The notes: generated by a model from the letters alone, not told the origin. A DNA stretch of 6,973 nt from JAMLIN01 sp964476625 (GCA_964476625.1 CAYZBJ010000122.1:1-6973); one strand, 5' to 3'; shown: positions 1 to 5,611, counted from the stretch's first letter. A program made the numbers and translations.

Positions 1-719
1 AGTGCGTGCGCCGCTGCGGGCTCGAGGTCCACGACCTGATCCTGCAGCCGCTCGCCTCGAGCAACTCGATCCTCACCGAGGACGAGAAGGAGCTCGGCGT
101 GGCGCTGGTCGACATCGGCGGCGGCACCACCGACATCGCGATCTTCACCGGCGGCGCGATCCGCCATACCGCGGTGATCCCGATCGCCGGCGACCAGATC
201 ACCAGCGACATCGCGATGGCGCTGCGCACGCCGACCCCGGAAGCCGAGGAGATCAAGCTGCGTCACGGCATCGCCAAGCAGGTGCTGGCAGAGCCGAGCG
301 AGCGGATCGAGGTGCCCGGCCTTGGCGACCGGGGGCCCCGGACCCTGTCGCGCCAGGCGCTTGCCGCCGTGGTCGAGCCGCGCGTCGAGGAGCTGTTCGC
401 CCTGGTGCAGCAGGTGATCCGTGAATCGGGCTACGAGGAGCTGTTGTCCTCGGGCGTGGTCCTGACCGGCGGCACCAGCCTGCTGCCGGGCATGGTGGAA
501 CTGGCCGAGGACATCTTCCTCAAGCCGGTACGAATCGGGCTGCCGGCGTATGCCGGTGGCTTGTCGGACGTCGTGCGCTCGCCCCGCTACGCGACGGCCG
601 TCGGGTTGCTCGAAGAAGCGAGGATTCAACACTTGCGAGGCCGCAAGGTCGCAGAGCAGTCGGGGTCCTTCACCGAGACGCTTCGTCGGATGAAGGACTG
701 GTTCCTGGGCAATTTCTAG
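1..719 (+). CDS. ftsA: Cell division protein FtsA, C-terminal part (partial at left edge)
   Basis: FtsA is an actin-like ATPase that anchors FtsZ filaments to the inner membrane and recruits later division proteins. The frame is already open at base 3 and runs 238 codons to a TAG stop. The family is usually about 410-420 residues, so roughly the first 170-180 are missing and the true start lies outside the window. Seen here: the second phosphate-binding motif VDIGGGTTDIAIF (about bases 108-146), the adenosine-motif segment LTGGTSLLPGM (about 463-495), and a C-terminal amphipathic helix ending KDWFLGNF, the expected membrane-targeting sequence. The stretch PRTLSRQALAAVVEPRVEEL and the C-terminus look betaproteobacterial. 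ftsZ follows after 44 bases on the same strand, the standard dcw order, so the two are probably co-transcribed. No sign of damage in the visible part. Confidence 0.97.
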   Translation, partial: CVRRCGLEVHDLILQPLASSNSILTEDEKELGVALVDIGGGTTDIAIFTGGAIRHTAVIPIAGDQITSDIAMALRTPTPEAEEIKLRHGIAKQVLAEPSERIEVPGLGDRGPRTLSRQALAAVVEPRVEELFALVQQVIRESGYEELLSSGVVLTGGTSLLPGMVELAEDIFLKPVRIGLPAYAGGLSDVVRSPRYATAVGLLEEARIQHLRGRKVAEQSGSFTETLRRMKDWFLGNF

Positions 720-749
720 TCAGTCAAACGGGTTCAGCGAAAAACCGCT

Positions 750-756
750 AGGAGGT
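750..756 (+). promoter_or_regulatory. Shine-Dalgarno sequence of ftsZ
   Basis: AGGAGGT is a near-perfect anti-16S match, 7 bases before the ATG at 764. It fixes the ftsZ start and is the strongest ribosome-binding site in the window, in keeping with the high FtsZ level cells need relative to FtsA. Confidence 0.9.
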
Positions 757-763
757 CGCAGAC

Positions 764-1921
764 ATGCAATTCGAAATGATCGAGAACGAAATCGAAGGCG
801 CCGTGATCAAGGTGATCGGCGTTGGTGGTGCCGGCGGCAATGCCGTCAACCACATGATCAACAAGGGTGTGCAGGGCGTCGAGTTCGTCGCCATCAACAC
901 GGACAAGCAGGCGCTGCGACGCTCGCAGGCGAGCAACATCATCCAGCTCGGCGACCAGGGGCTCGGCGCCGGCGCCCGCCCGGAAGCGGGCCGTGCCGCC
1001 GCCGAGGCGATGCGCGACGAGATCCGTGCCGCACTCGAAGGCGCGCACATGGTGTTCCTGACCGCTGGCATGGGCAAGGGCACCGGCACCGGTGCTTCGC
1101 CGGTGGTCGCCGAGGTGGCGCAGGAACTCGGCGTGCTGACCGTCGGCGTGGTCACCAAGCCGTTCGAGTTCGAGGGCGCCAAGAAGACCAAGGTCGCCGA
1201 GGACGGGATCGACCAGCTGGTGGGCAAGGTCGACTCGCTGATCGTCGTGCTCAACCAGAAGCTGTTCGAGGTGATGGACGAGGACGCCAGCCTCGAGGAT
1301 GCGTTCCGGCGCGCCGACGACGTGCTGAACAACGCAGTGGCCGGCATCGCCGAGATCATCAACGTGCCGGGCCTGGTCAACGTCGACTTTGCCGACGTCA
1401 AGACGGTGATGGGCGACAAGGGCAAGGCCATGATGGGCATCGGCGAGGCCTCGGGCCTCGATCGCGCCCGCCTCGCCGCCGAACAGGCGGTGGCCTCGCC
1501 GCTGCTCGACGGCGTGGACCTCAACGGCGCCCGCGGCGTGATCGTGAACATCACCGCCAGCCGCAGTCTCAAGCTGCGCGAGACCAATGAGGTGATCAAC
1601 ACGATCAAGGCCTTCTGCGCCGACGACGCGACGATCATCCATGGCACCGTGTTCGACGAGGACATGGACGATGCGCTGCGCGTCACCGTGGTGGCGACCG
1701 GGATCGGCCCGCGTCCGGCGATCAAGCCGGTCCTGGTCCAGCGGACCGGCACCGACGATGCCCATGGCGCCGTCGGCAACGCCGGCAACTACGACCAGTA
1801 CGAACAGCCGGCCGTCTGGCGCAGCCCCCGCGGCAACGCGGCCGACCATGTGCGGGCACTCGAGGACAGCGGCGTCGAGCGATTCGATATCCCCGCCTTC
1901 CTGCGCAAGCAGGCCGACTGA
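764..1921 (+). CDS. ftsZ: Cell division GTPase FtsZ
   Basis: FtsZ is the tubulin-like GTPase that polymerises into the cytokinetic ring. The protein has 385 residues, a normal length. Visible in order: the N-terminal nucleotide-binding strand and loop KVIGVGGAGGNAVNHM (residues 16-31), NTD at 45-47, the tubulin signature loop at about 101-113, the T7 synergy loop NVDFADV (206-212, with both catalytic aspartates D208 and D211), a short variable linker (about 318-370) containing PAVWRS, and the C-terminal peptide DIPAFLRKQAD (375-385) that binds FtsA and ZipA-like partners. One oddity: the signature normally reads GGGTGTG but here is GKGTGTG, with Lys105 (codon AAG, 1076-1078) at the position of E. 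coli Gly106; the following AAP is ASP. All other active-site elements are intact, so it is probably functional. The ATG is chosen by the strong ribosome-binding site and family alignment. Confidence 0.98.
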   Translation: MQFEMIENEIEGAVIKVIGVGGAGGNAVNHMINKGVQGVEFVAINTDKQALRRSQASNIIQLGDQGLGAGARPEAGRAAAEAMRDEIRAALEGAHMVFLTAGMGKGTGTGASPVVAEVAQELGVLTVGVVTKPFEFEGAKKTKVAEDGIDQLVGKVDSLIVVLNQKLFEVMDEDASLEDAFRRADDVLNNAVAGIAEIINVPGLVNVDFADVKTVMGDKGKAMMGIGEASGLDRARLAAEQAVASPLLDGVDLNGARGVIVNITASRSLKLRETNEVINTIKAFCADDATIIHGTVFDEDMDDALRVTVVATGIGPRPAIKPVLVQRTGTDDAHGAVGNAGNYDQYEQPAVWRSPRGNAADHVRALEDSGVERFDIPAFLRKQAD

Positions 1922-1951
1922 CGGCTTCGCCTTCGACCGCATGACTGCGTT

Positions 1952-1991
1952 GGGGCGCCTTGCCGTGCATCTGCACTGTCTTCGGCGCCCC
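1952..1991 (+). terminator. Inverted repeat after ftsZ, possible transcript end
   Basis: GGGGCGCC (1952-1959) pairs perfectly with GGCGCCCC (1984-1991). The 24-base loop has its own small arm, GTGCA (1965-1969) with TGCAC (1972-1976). It begins 30 bases after the ftsZ stop. No T-run follows, so it is not a classical intrinsic terminator; it could stabilise the ftsZ mRNA 3' end or assist Rho-dependent termination. Confidence 0.4.
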
Positions 1992-2030
1992 GCCTTGCCC
2001 TGCGGCCGAATCCGAATCCGTTGTTCGGCC

Positions 2031-2061
2031 AGGGGCGCGAAACCGCGACCTTCGCGCCCCT
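2031..2061 (+). terminator. 11-bp perfect inverted repeat between ftsZ and the peroxiredoxin gene
   Basis: AGGGGCGCGAA (2031-2041) is exactly complementary to TTCGCGCCCCT (2051-2061), with a 9-base loop. This is the longest perfect GC-rich stem in the window and lies 110 bases after ftsZ. The bases after it (GTGTCC) are not a T-run. It may be a transcription barrier on either strand, an mRNA-protecting hairpin or a protein-binding palindrome. Confidence 0.45.
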
Positions 2062-2099
2062 GTGTCCACGCATTACCGCGGGTTATCCGCGGCCGGCCT

Positions 2100-2105
2100 T
2101 AGAAT
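2100..2105 (+). promoter_or_regulatory. Candidate -10 element upstream of the peroxiredoxin-lpxC group
   Basis: TAGAAT matches the sigma-70 -10 consensus at five of six positions and sits 62 bases before the peroxiredoxin ATG, downstream of the terminator-like repeats. No convincing -35 box is visible 16-18 bases upstream, where the sequence is GC-rich. A promoter is expected here because the 246-bp gap after ftsZ contains strong stems, but the assignment is weak. Confidence 0.3.
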
Positions 2106-2129
2106 CCAATGGCAGTCGGCATCGACACC

Positions 2130-2146
2130 CGGGTCCTGCGGACCCG
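2130..2146 (+). promoter_or_regulatory. Leader hairpin before the peroxiredoxin gene
   Basis: CGGGTCC (2130-2136) and GGACCCG (2140-2146) form a perfect 7-bp stem with a 3-base loop TGC. It ends 7 bases before the AGGAG ribosome-binding site (2154-2158). If the -10 at 2100 is used, this hairpin is in the 5' untranslated leader, where it could insulate the ribosome-binding site or stabilise the mRNA. Confidence 0.35.
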
Positions 2147-2167
2147 CCAGCACAGGAGTGAGTTCCC

Positions 2168-2674
2168 ATGACGATCAAGCCCGGTGACAGCCTGCCCGAG
2201 GCCACCCTCTACGAATTCATCGAGACCGAGCGCGAAGGCTGTTCACTCGGCCCGAACGCCTTCAAGGTTTCCGACCAGGTCCGCGGCCGGAAGATCGCCA
2301 TCTTCGGCCTGCCCGGCGCCTTCACCCCGACCTGTTCGGCCCAGCACGTCCCCGGCTATGTCCAGGAGGCCGATGCGCTGCGCGCCAAGGGAGTCGACGA
2401 GATCTGGTGCATCTCGGTCAACGACGCCTTCGTGATGGGCGCCTGGGGGCGCGAACAGAGTGCGCAGGGCAAGGTCCGCATGATGGCCGACGGCTCGGCG
2501 GAGTTCACCCGCAAGCTCGGCCTCGAGCTCGACCTGACCGCGCGCGGCCTCGGGGTGCGCTCGAATCGCTACTCGATGCTGGTCGATGACGGCGTGGTCA
2601 AGAGCCTGTCGGTCGAAGCGCCCGGCAAGTTCGAGGTCTCCGACGCCAAGTCGATGCTGGCCCAGCTCGGCTGA
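2168..2674 (+). CDS. Peroxiredoxin, Prx5-like (AhpC/TSA-redoxin superfamily)
   Basis: Members reduce hydrogen peroxide and organic hydroperoxides using a peroxidatic cysteine recycled by glutathione/glutaredoxin or thioredoxin; with no signal peptide it should act in the cytoplasm. The protein is 168 residues, the usual size for one-domain bacterial Prx5. The thioredoxin fold carries the active-site motif PGAFTPTC with peroxidatic Cys56 and Thr53, and the catalytic-pocket arginine in SNRYSML (Arg134). Two other cysteines are present, Cys25 and Cys81 (in WCISVND); neither can be named as the resolving one from sequence alone. There is no fused glutaredoxin domain. AGGAG at 2154-2158 is 9 bases before the ATG. 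lpxC begins 19 bases after the stop, so the two are likely co-transcribed. A peroxiredoxin between ftsZ and lpxC is, to my knowledge, a recurring betaproteobacterial arrangement, not an insertion. Confidence 0.93.
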   Translation: MTIKPGDSLPEATLYEFIETEREGCSLGPNAFKVSDQVRGRKIAIFGLPGAFTPTCSAQHVPGYVQEADALRAKGVDEIWCISVNDAFVMGAWGREQSAQGKVRMMADGSAEFTRKLGLELDLTARGLGVRSNRYSMLVDDGVVKSLSVEAPGKFEVSDAKSMLAQLG

Positions 2675-2693
2675 CCGGGCGCCGGCGACCGCG

Positions 2694-3623
2694 ATGCTGC
2701 GACAGCGAACCATCAAGGCCCTGGTCCGCGCGACCGGCGTCGGACTGCACTCGGGCCAGCGGGTGGAGCTGACCTTGCGCCCCGCGGCGGCCGGCACCGG
2801 CATCGTGTTCCGGCGGGCCGATCTCGACCCGCCGGTCGAGATTCCGGCGCGGCCCGAGCGGGTGACCGACACCCGCATGGCCTCGACCCTCACCGCCGCC
2901 GACGAGGGCGAACTCGCGCAGGTGCGGGTCGCCACCGTCGAGCACCTGATGGCGGCGGCGGCCGGCCTCGGCATCGACAATCTCTATGTGGACGTCACCG
3001 CCCCCGAGATCCCGATCCTCGATGGGTCGGCCGGCTCCTTCGTGTTCCTGATCCAGTCGGTGGGCGTGGTCGAGCAGAATGCGCCCAAGCGTTTCCTGCG
3101 GGTGATCGCACCGGTCGAGGTCCGCGAGGGCGACAAGTTCGCCCGGCTCGAGCCGCATTTCGGCTTCAAGCTGTCCTTCTCGATCGATTTCCGGCACCCC
3201 GCGATCGATGCGACCACCCAGCAGGTGGAGGTCGACTTCGCCACCACTTCCTTCGTGCGCGATGTTTCCCGGGCGCGTACCTTCGGCTTCATGCAGGACG
3301 TCGAGACCTTGCGCTCGCACGGCCTGGCCCAGGGCGGCAGCTTCGACAACGCGATCGTGGTCGACGAGTACCGGGTGCTCAACGACGACGGCCTGCGCTC
3401 GGGCGACGAGTTCGTCAAGCACAAGATCCTCGACGCGATCGGCGATCTCTACCTGGTCGGCTTCCCGCTGCTGGCCGCCTACACCGCCCACAAATCGGGC
3501 CATGCCCTGAACAACCGCTTGCTGCGCAAGCTGCTCGCCGAGCACGCCGCCGAAGTGGTGACCTTCGGCGAGCGGCGCGACGCGCCGCGGATGTTCGCGC
3601 TCGACTGGGGCATCGCGAGTTGA
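2694..3623 (+). CDS. lpxC: UDP-3-O-acyl-N-acetylglucosamine deacetylase LpxC
   Basis: LpxC is the zinc-dependent cytoplasmic enzyme that removes the N-acetyl group in the committed step of lipid A synthesis. Starting at ATG 2694 it has 309 residues (E. coli: 305) and begins MLRQRTIKALVRATGVGLHSG, the normal family N-terminus; the frame is open further upstream but only inside the peroxiredoxin gene. Zinc ligands and catalytic residues are visible: VEHLMAA (Glu83, His84, matching E. coli Glu78/His79), FVKHKILDAIGDL (His243, Asp247, matching His238/Asp242) and KSGHALNN (His270, matching His265). The insert-I and insert-II regions are of normal size. The start has no obvious Shine-Dalgarno, so translation may be coupled to the peroxiredoxin gene 19 bases upstream. 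The C-terminus ends FALDWGIAS and does not resemble the E. coli tail that directs FtsH degradation (ending SAVLA). Confidence 0.97.
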   Translation: MLRQRTIKALVRATGVGLHSGQRVELTLRPAAAGTGIVFRRADLDPPVEIPARPERVTDTRMASTLTAADEGELAQVRVATVEHLMAAAAGLGIDNLYVDVTAPEIPILDGSAGSFVFLIQSVGVVEQNAPKRFLRVIAPVEVREGDKFARLEPHFGFKLSFSIDFRHPAIDATTQQVEVDFATTSFVRDVSRARTFGFMQDVETLRSHGLAQGGSFDNAIVVDEYRVLNDDGLRSGDEFVKHKILDAIGDLYLVGFPLLAAYTAHKSGHALNNRLLRKLLAEHAAEVVTFGERRDAPRMFALDWGIAS

Positions 3624-3633
3624 GGCCGCTGCG

Positions 3634-3819
3634 ATGATCGCGGTGCTGCGCATCGTGCTCGCCATCGGCTTCGGCTATGCAAGCCTGTATGCGCTGCTGT
3701 TCGTGTTCCGGCGCCGTCGCTCCGATCTGCGCCGGGCCCTGGTCGGCTTCGGGATCACCGCGGTGCTCGCCCTGGTGTTCTTCGCGGGGCTGGCGATCGA
3801 GCGGCTGGTGAGCGGCTAG
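3634..3819 (+). CDS. Small two-helix inner-membrane protein of unknown function
   Basis: A 61-residue protein that I do not recognise. It has two hydrophobic segments, about residues 3-25 and 36-57, separated by a very basic loop (FRRRRSDLRR, 25-34). By the positive-inside rule the loop should be cytoplasmic with both termini in the periplasm. The ATG lies 10 bases after the lpxC stop, with GAGG (3622-3625) overlapping that stop and 8 bases from the start, so it reads as a translationally coupled partner of lpxC. Its TAG overlaps the stop of the convergent dciA-like gene. The hydrophobic pattern, ribosome-binding site and fit into the gap favour a real gene; no function can be given from sequence. 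Confidence 0.72.
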   Translation: MIAVLRIVLAIGFGYASLYALLFVFRRRRSDLRRALVGFGITAVLALVFFAGLAIERLVSG

Positions 3820-3839
3820 TCGCGCTGGCGGGCCACCAG
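3805..3839. repeat. Imperfect hairpin across the convergent stop codons
   Basis: CTGGTG (3805-3810) can pair with CACCAG (3834-3839), continued by AGCG (3811-3814) with CGCT (3823-3826) after a 7-base bulge. The structure spans the shared CTAG where the two genes end tail to tail and could contribute to stopping transcription from both sides. There is no T-run on either strand, and part of it is coding sequence, so this is tentative. Confidence 0.2.
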
Positions 3840-4247
3840 GCGGCGCAGGGCGTCGCGCAGGGGTGAATCCTCGAGGCTGGCGCCCAGCGCATCGAGCCTG
3901 CCGAGCGCGGCCGGCGGAATGCGCCGCTTCGGGACAAATGGTCGATCGGGCCGATCGGTGGTCCGTTGCGGCGTGAAGCGGATTGTTTTAACCTCGGGCC
4001 AATCTTGCAGCAAGGCCGAGCGGATCGATGGCTCGGACTGCCGGCAGCGCGCGGCGGATGCGGCGTTTGGCGTCTGGAGCGTCAGCAGGCCGTCCTTGAG
4101 CGAGACGACGACGAGTCGCAGTTCTGGGCGAATCCCGGCGAGCGTCGACTGGATTCCGAGCAGCGTATCCACGTGTTGCATCGCGCGGCGGTATTCCGGC
4201 GATTGGTCGAGCCAGTCCTTCGCGGACCGGTTGTTCGGCAGCGGCAT
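3816..4247 (-). CDS. dciA: DUF721 family protein, DciA-like helicase loader
   Basis: The 143-residue product matches the DUF721 pattern: a leading helix, then VVVSLKDGLLTLQTPNAASAARCRQ (about residues 46-70), the helix EPSIRSALLQDWP and the strand KTIRFTPQ (87-94), resembling the KH-like fold of DciA. A basic, proline-containing segment (95-112) leads to a C-terminal helical part (113-143, ending LRDALRRLVARQRD). Family members with proven function (DciA) load the replicative helicase DnaB in bacteria that lack DnaC; that role here is by homology. DUF721 genes commonly sit between lpxC and secA in beta- and gammaproteobacteria, supporting the call. It lies opposite to all its neighbours: its TAG overlaps the stop of the 61-residue protein gene within CTAG (3816-3819), and its ATG is 47 bases from the preferred start of the divergent M23 gene. 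No clear Shine-Dalgarno precedes it. Confidence 0.8.
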   Translation of the reverse strand: MPLPNNRSAKDWLDQSPEYRRAMQHVDTLLGIQSTLAGIRPELRLVVVSLKDGLLTLQTPNAASAARCRQSEPSIRSALLQDWPEVKTIRFTPQRTTDRPDRPFVPKRRIPPAALGRLDALGASLEDSPLRDALRRLVARQRD

Positions 4248-4294
4248 CAGTGGTTCTGTCCGGGTCCGGGCGCCACTTTCGTGGGCGATGGGTT
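4248..4294. promoter_or_regulatory. Divergent intergenic region, dciA-like gene and M23 peptidase gene
   Basis: This 47-base gap separates two divergent starts. It is too short for two complete non-overlapping promoters, so at least one must extend into coding sequence. The minus strand has an AT-richer patch just inside the M23 gene (4301-4312) that could supply a -10 for dciA. I found no confident -35/-10 pair on either strand. Confidence 0.25.
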
Positions 4295-5476
4295 TTGCAG
4301 TTCATATTCTTGCATCCGAAGCTGCGTTGCGCGAAGACCGTTTCGGTCAGTCGCTGGAAGGTGTTCGCCGGTATCGGCGTCCTGGCCTTCGCGCTGGTCG
4401 CCGGCTCGTCAGTGCTCACCTACTTCGTGACCGCGAAGTATGTAAGCAAGCATTTACTCTCGTCATTTTCCCCGATTGGCGTCATTGATGCGGATGCCGC
4501 CAAGACTGATGCGGACCTCATCGATACCCAGGCCGCCTACATGCGGGTGGGGGTCGGAACCAGTCCGGCCGAGCCCGAGGGCATCGCGGAGGCGGACGCC
4601 GCTTCCGACGCCGATCGCCAGTCGGCCTTCCTGCGCCGCAATCTCGATGCGCTGGCCGGGAAACTCGGCCAGGTGCAGGCGCGGCTGACCCGGCTCGATG
4701 CGCTCGGCGAGCGGGTGGCCAGCATGGCCGGAGTCGACCTGCAGGCGCCGGCGGCTGTCGTGGCCGGGACGCCGGCAGCCGGCCAGGCGGGCGGGGACGA
4801 GGCGCACGCCACTGGCTCCGGACAGGGCAGGGCCGGGACGGCGCGGGCCGGCGGCTCGACGGCGTCGGCGATGGCCGAGGCGACCGGCCAGGGAGGCCCC
4901 CTCCTGCCCGACCAGGGCGTCCTGACGGTCGATGAACTCGCCCAGGCCATCGCCGAGGTGGCCAAGACCCTCGAGCAGCGCACCGACCAGCTCAACCTGA
5001 TCGAATCCGAATTCCTGTTCCAGCGGGCCGCTTCGCGGCTGGTGCCGACCGCCCGCCCGCTGGCGACCGGCTATACCGCCTCACGCTTCGGCCGCCGGGT
5101 CGATCCGCTCACCGGCCGGCGGGCCCGCCACGAAGGGCTCGATTTCGCGGCGCCCAGCGGCACGCCGATCCATGCCGCCGGCCCCGGCGTGGTGGCCTTC
5201 GCCGGCCGTCATCCAGCCTATGGCAACCAGGTCGACATCGACCACGGCGCCGGGCTGATGACCCGCTACGCCCATGCCCGCAAGCTCTTCGTCAAGGCGG
5301 GCGACATCGTCCACCAGGGCGACAAGATCGCCGAGGTCGGCACGACCGGCCGCTCGACCGGGCCGCACCTGCATTTCGAGGTGCGGATCGACGACGTGCC
5401 CCACGACCCGATGAAGTTCCTCGGCAACCCGCTCGCATTCGAACGCGCCCAGCAGGCGATCGCGGCCTCGCGCTGA
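4295..5476 (+). CDS. Membrane-anchored M23 (LytM-type) peptidoglycan endopeptidase
   Basis: With the TTG start at 4295 the protein has 393 residues and begins (M)QFIFLHPKL, resembling how betaproteobacterial relatives start (MQ-I/F-hydrophobic-HPRL as remembered). An upstream in-frame GTG at 4250 would add 15 residues and nearly abut the dciA start, so it is less likely. Order: a short cytoplasmic N-terminus, one transmembrane helix (about 23-44), a periplasmic helical/coiled segment (109-145), an Ala/Gly-rich low-complexity linker (148-205), a second helix (210-245), then the LytM domain (about 258-372). Zinc and catalytic residues are present: HEGLD (His279, Asp283), YAH (His327) and HLH (His358, His360), so it should be an active metallo-endopeptidase cutting peptide cross-links, not a degenerate EnvC/NlpD-like activator. 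It occupies the slot before secA that secM holds in enterobacteria. A terminator follows. Confidence 0.9.
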   Translation: MQFIFLHPKLRCAKTVSVSRWKVFAGIGVLAFALVAGSSVLTYFVTAKYVSKHLLSSFSPIGVIDADAAKTDADLIDTQAAYMRVGVGTSPAEPEGIAEADAASDADRQSAFLRRNLDALAGKLGQVQARLTRLDALGERVASMAGVDLQAPAAVVAGTPAAGQAGGDEAHATGSGQGRAGTARAGGSTASAMAEATGQGGPLLPDQGVLTVDELAQAIAEVAKTLEQRTDQLNLIESEFLFQRAASRLVPTARPLATGYTASRFGRRVDPLTGRRARHEGLDFAAPSGTPIHAAGPGVVAFAGRHPAYGNQVDIDHGAGLMTRYAHARKLFVKAGDIVHQGDKIAEVGTTGRSTGPHLHFEVRIDDVPHDPMKFLGNPLAFERAQQAIAASR

Positions 5477-5488
5477 GGACCACCCGGC

Positions 5489-5529
5489 AGGGGCACGGCC
5501 TCCTGGCGGCGCCCTCGCTGCCCCTTTTT
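5489..5529 (+). terminator. Rho-independent terminator of the M23 gene
   Basis: AGGGGCA (5489-5495) pairs with TGCCCCT (5519-5525), and the T-run continues to 5529, giving a GC-rich stem directly followed by TTTTT 12 bases after the M23 stop. The 23-base loop can fold a small GCC/GGC arm. It is the only classical intrinsic terminator I see in the window and separates the M23 and secA transcription units. Confidence 0.7.
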
Positions 5530-5546
5530 CCAGTCCTCCGCGGCGC

Positions 5547-5589
5547 CTCGGCCAGCAAGCGTCCGGCCGGGTCCGCAGCGGCGGCCGAG
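5547..5589. repeat. 7-bp inverted repeat upstream of the secA promoter candidate
   Basis: CTCGGCC (5547-5553) and GGCCGAG (5583-5589) are exact complements separated by 29 bases that include the palindrome CCGGCCGG (5563-5570). It lies between the terminator and the candidate -10 of secA. In DNA this GC-rich, such repeats arise by chance fairly often; an operator role is only a possibility. Confidence 0.2.
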
Positions 5590-5603
5590 CCTGCCCCGCG
5601 TGC

Positions 5604-5609
5604 TAAACT
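5604..5609 (+). promoter_or_regulatory. Candidate -10 element of secA
   Basis: TAAACT stands out as the only AT-rich hexamer in an otherwise very GC-rich stretch, 63 bases before the secA ATG and 75 bases past the terminator. It resembles the sigma-70 -10 consensus (TATAAT) at four of six positions. No good -35 is visible. Transcription would start near 5615, placing the hairpin below at the very 5' end of the mRNA. Confidence 0.4.
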
Positions 5610-5611
5610 TG

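Noticed and set aside
734..1942. Long open frames antisense to ftsZ (402 and 346 codons).
   Set aside because: They mirror the ftsZ coding frame in GC-rich DNA; the products are rich in His, Asp, Ala, Gly and Val or Ser, Ala and Pro without any domain, and ftsZ itself is unmistakable.
1960..2187. 75-codon plus-strand frame in the ftsZ-peroxiredoxin spacer.
   Set aside because: No ribosome-binding site, Cys/Pro/Arg/Ser-rich composition without a domain, and it overlaps the inverted repeats and the start of the peroxiredoxin gene.
2586..2693. Upstream in-frame extension of lpxC.
   Set aside because: It lies inside the peroxiredoxin coding region; the family N-terminus begins exactly at ATG 2694.
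2243..2980. Open frame antisense to the peroxiredoxin gene and the start of lpxC (245 codons).
   Set aside because: It crosses two real genes and the gap between them, has no recognisable domain, and is explained by lack of AT-rich stops.
2598..3665. Open frame antisense to lpxC (355 codons).
   Set aside because: Shadow of lpxC; composition is typical of a reversed GC-rich frame.
3919..4488. Plus-strand frames of 154-189 codons across the dciA-like gene.
   Set aside because: They overlap a recognisable DUF721 gene on the other strand and run into the M23 start; no domain or good ribosome-binding site.
4736..4915. Low-complexity Ala/Gly stretch in the M23 protein as a possible insertion or repeat element.
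   Set aside because: It stays in frame, has no repeated unit or target-site duplication, and is a common linker type between the periplasmic helix and the LytM domain.
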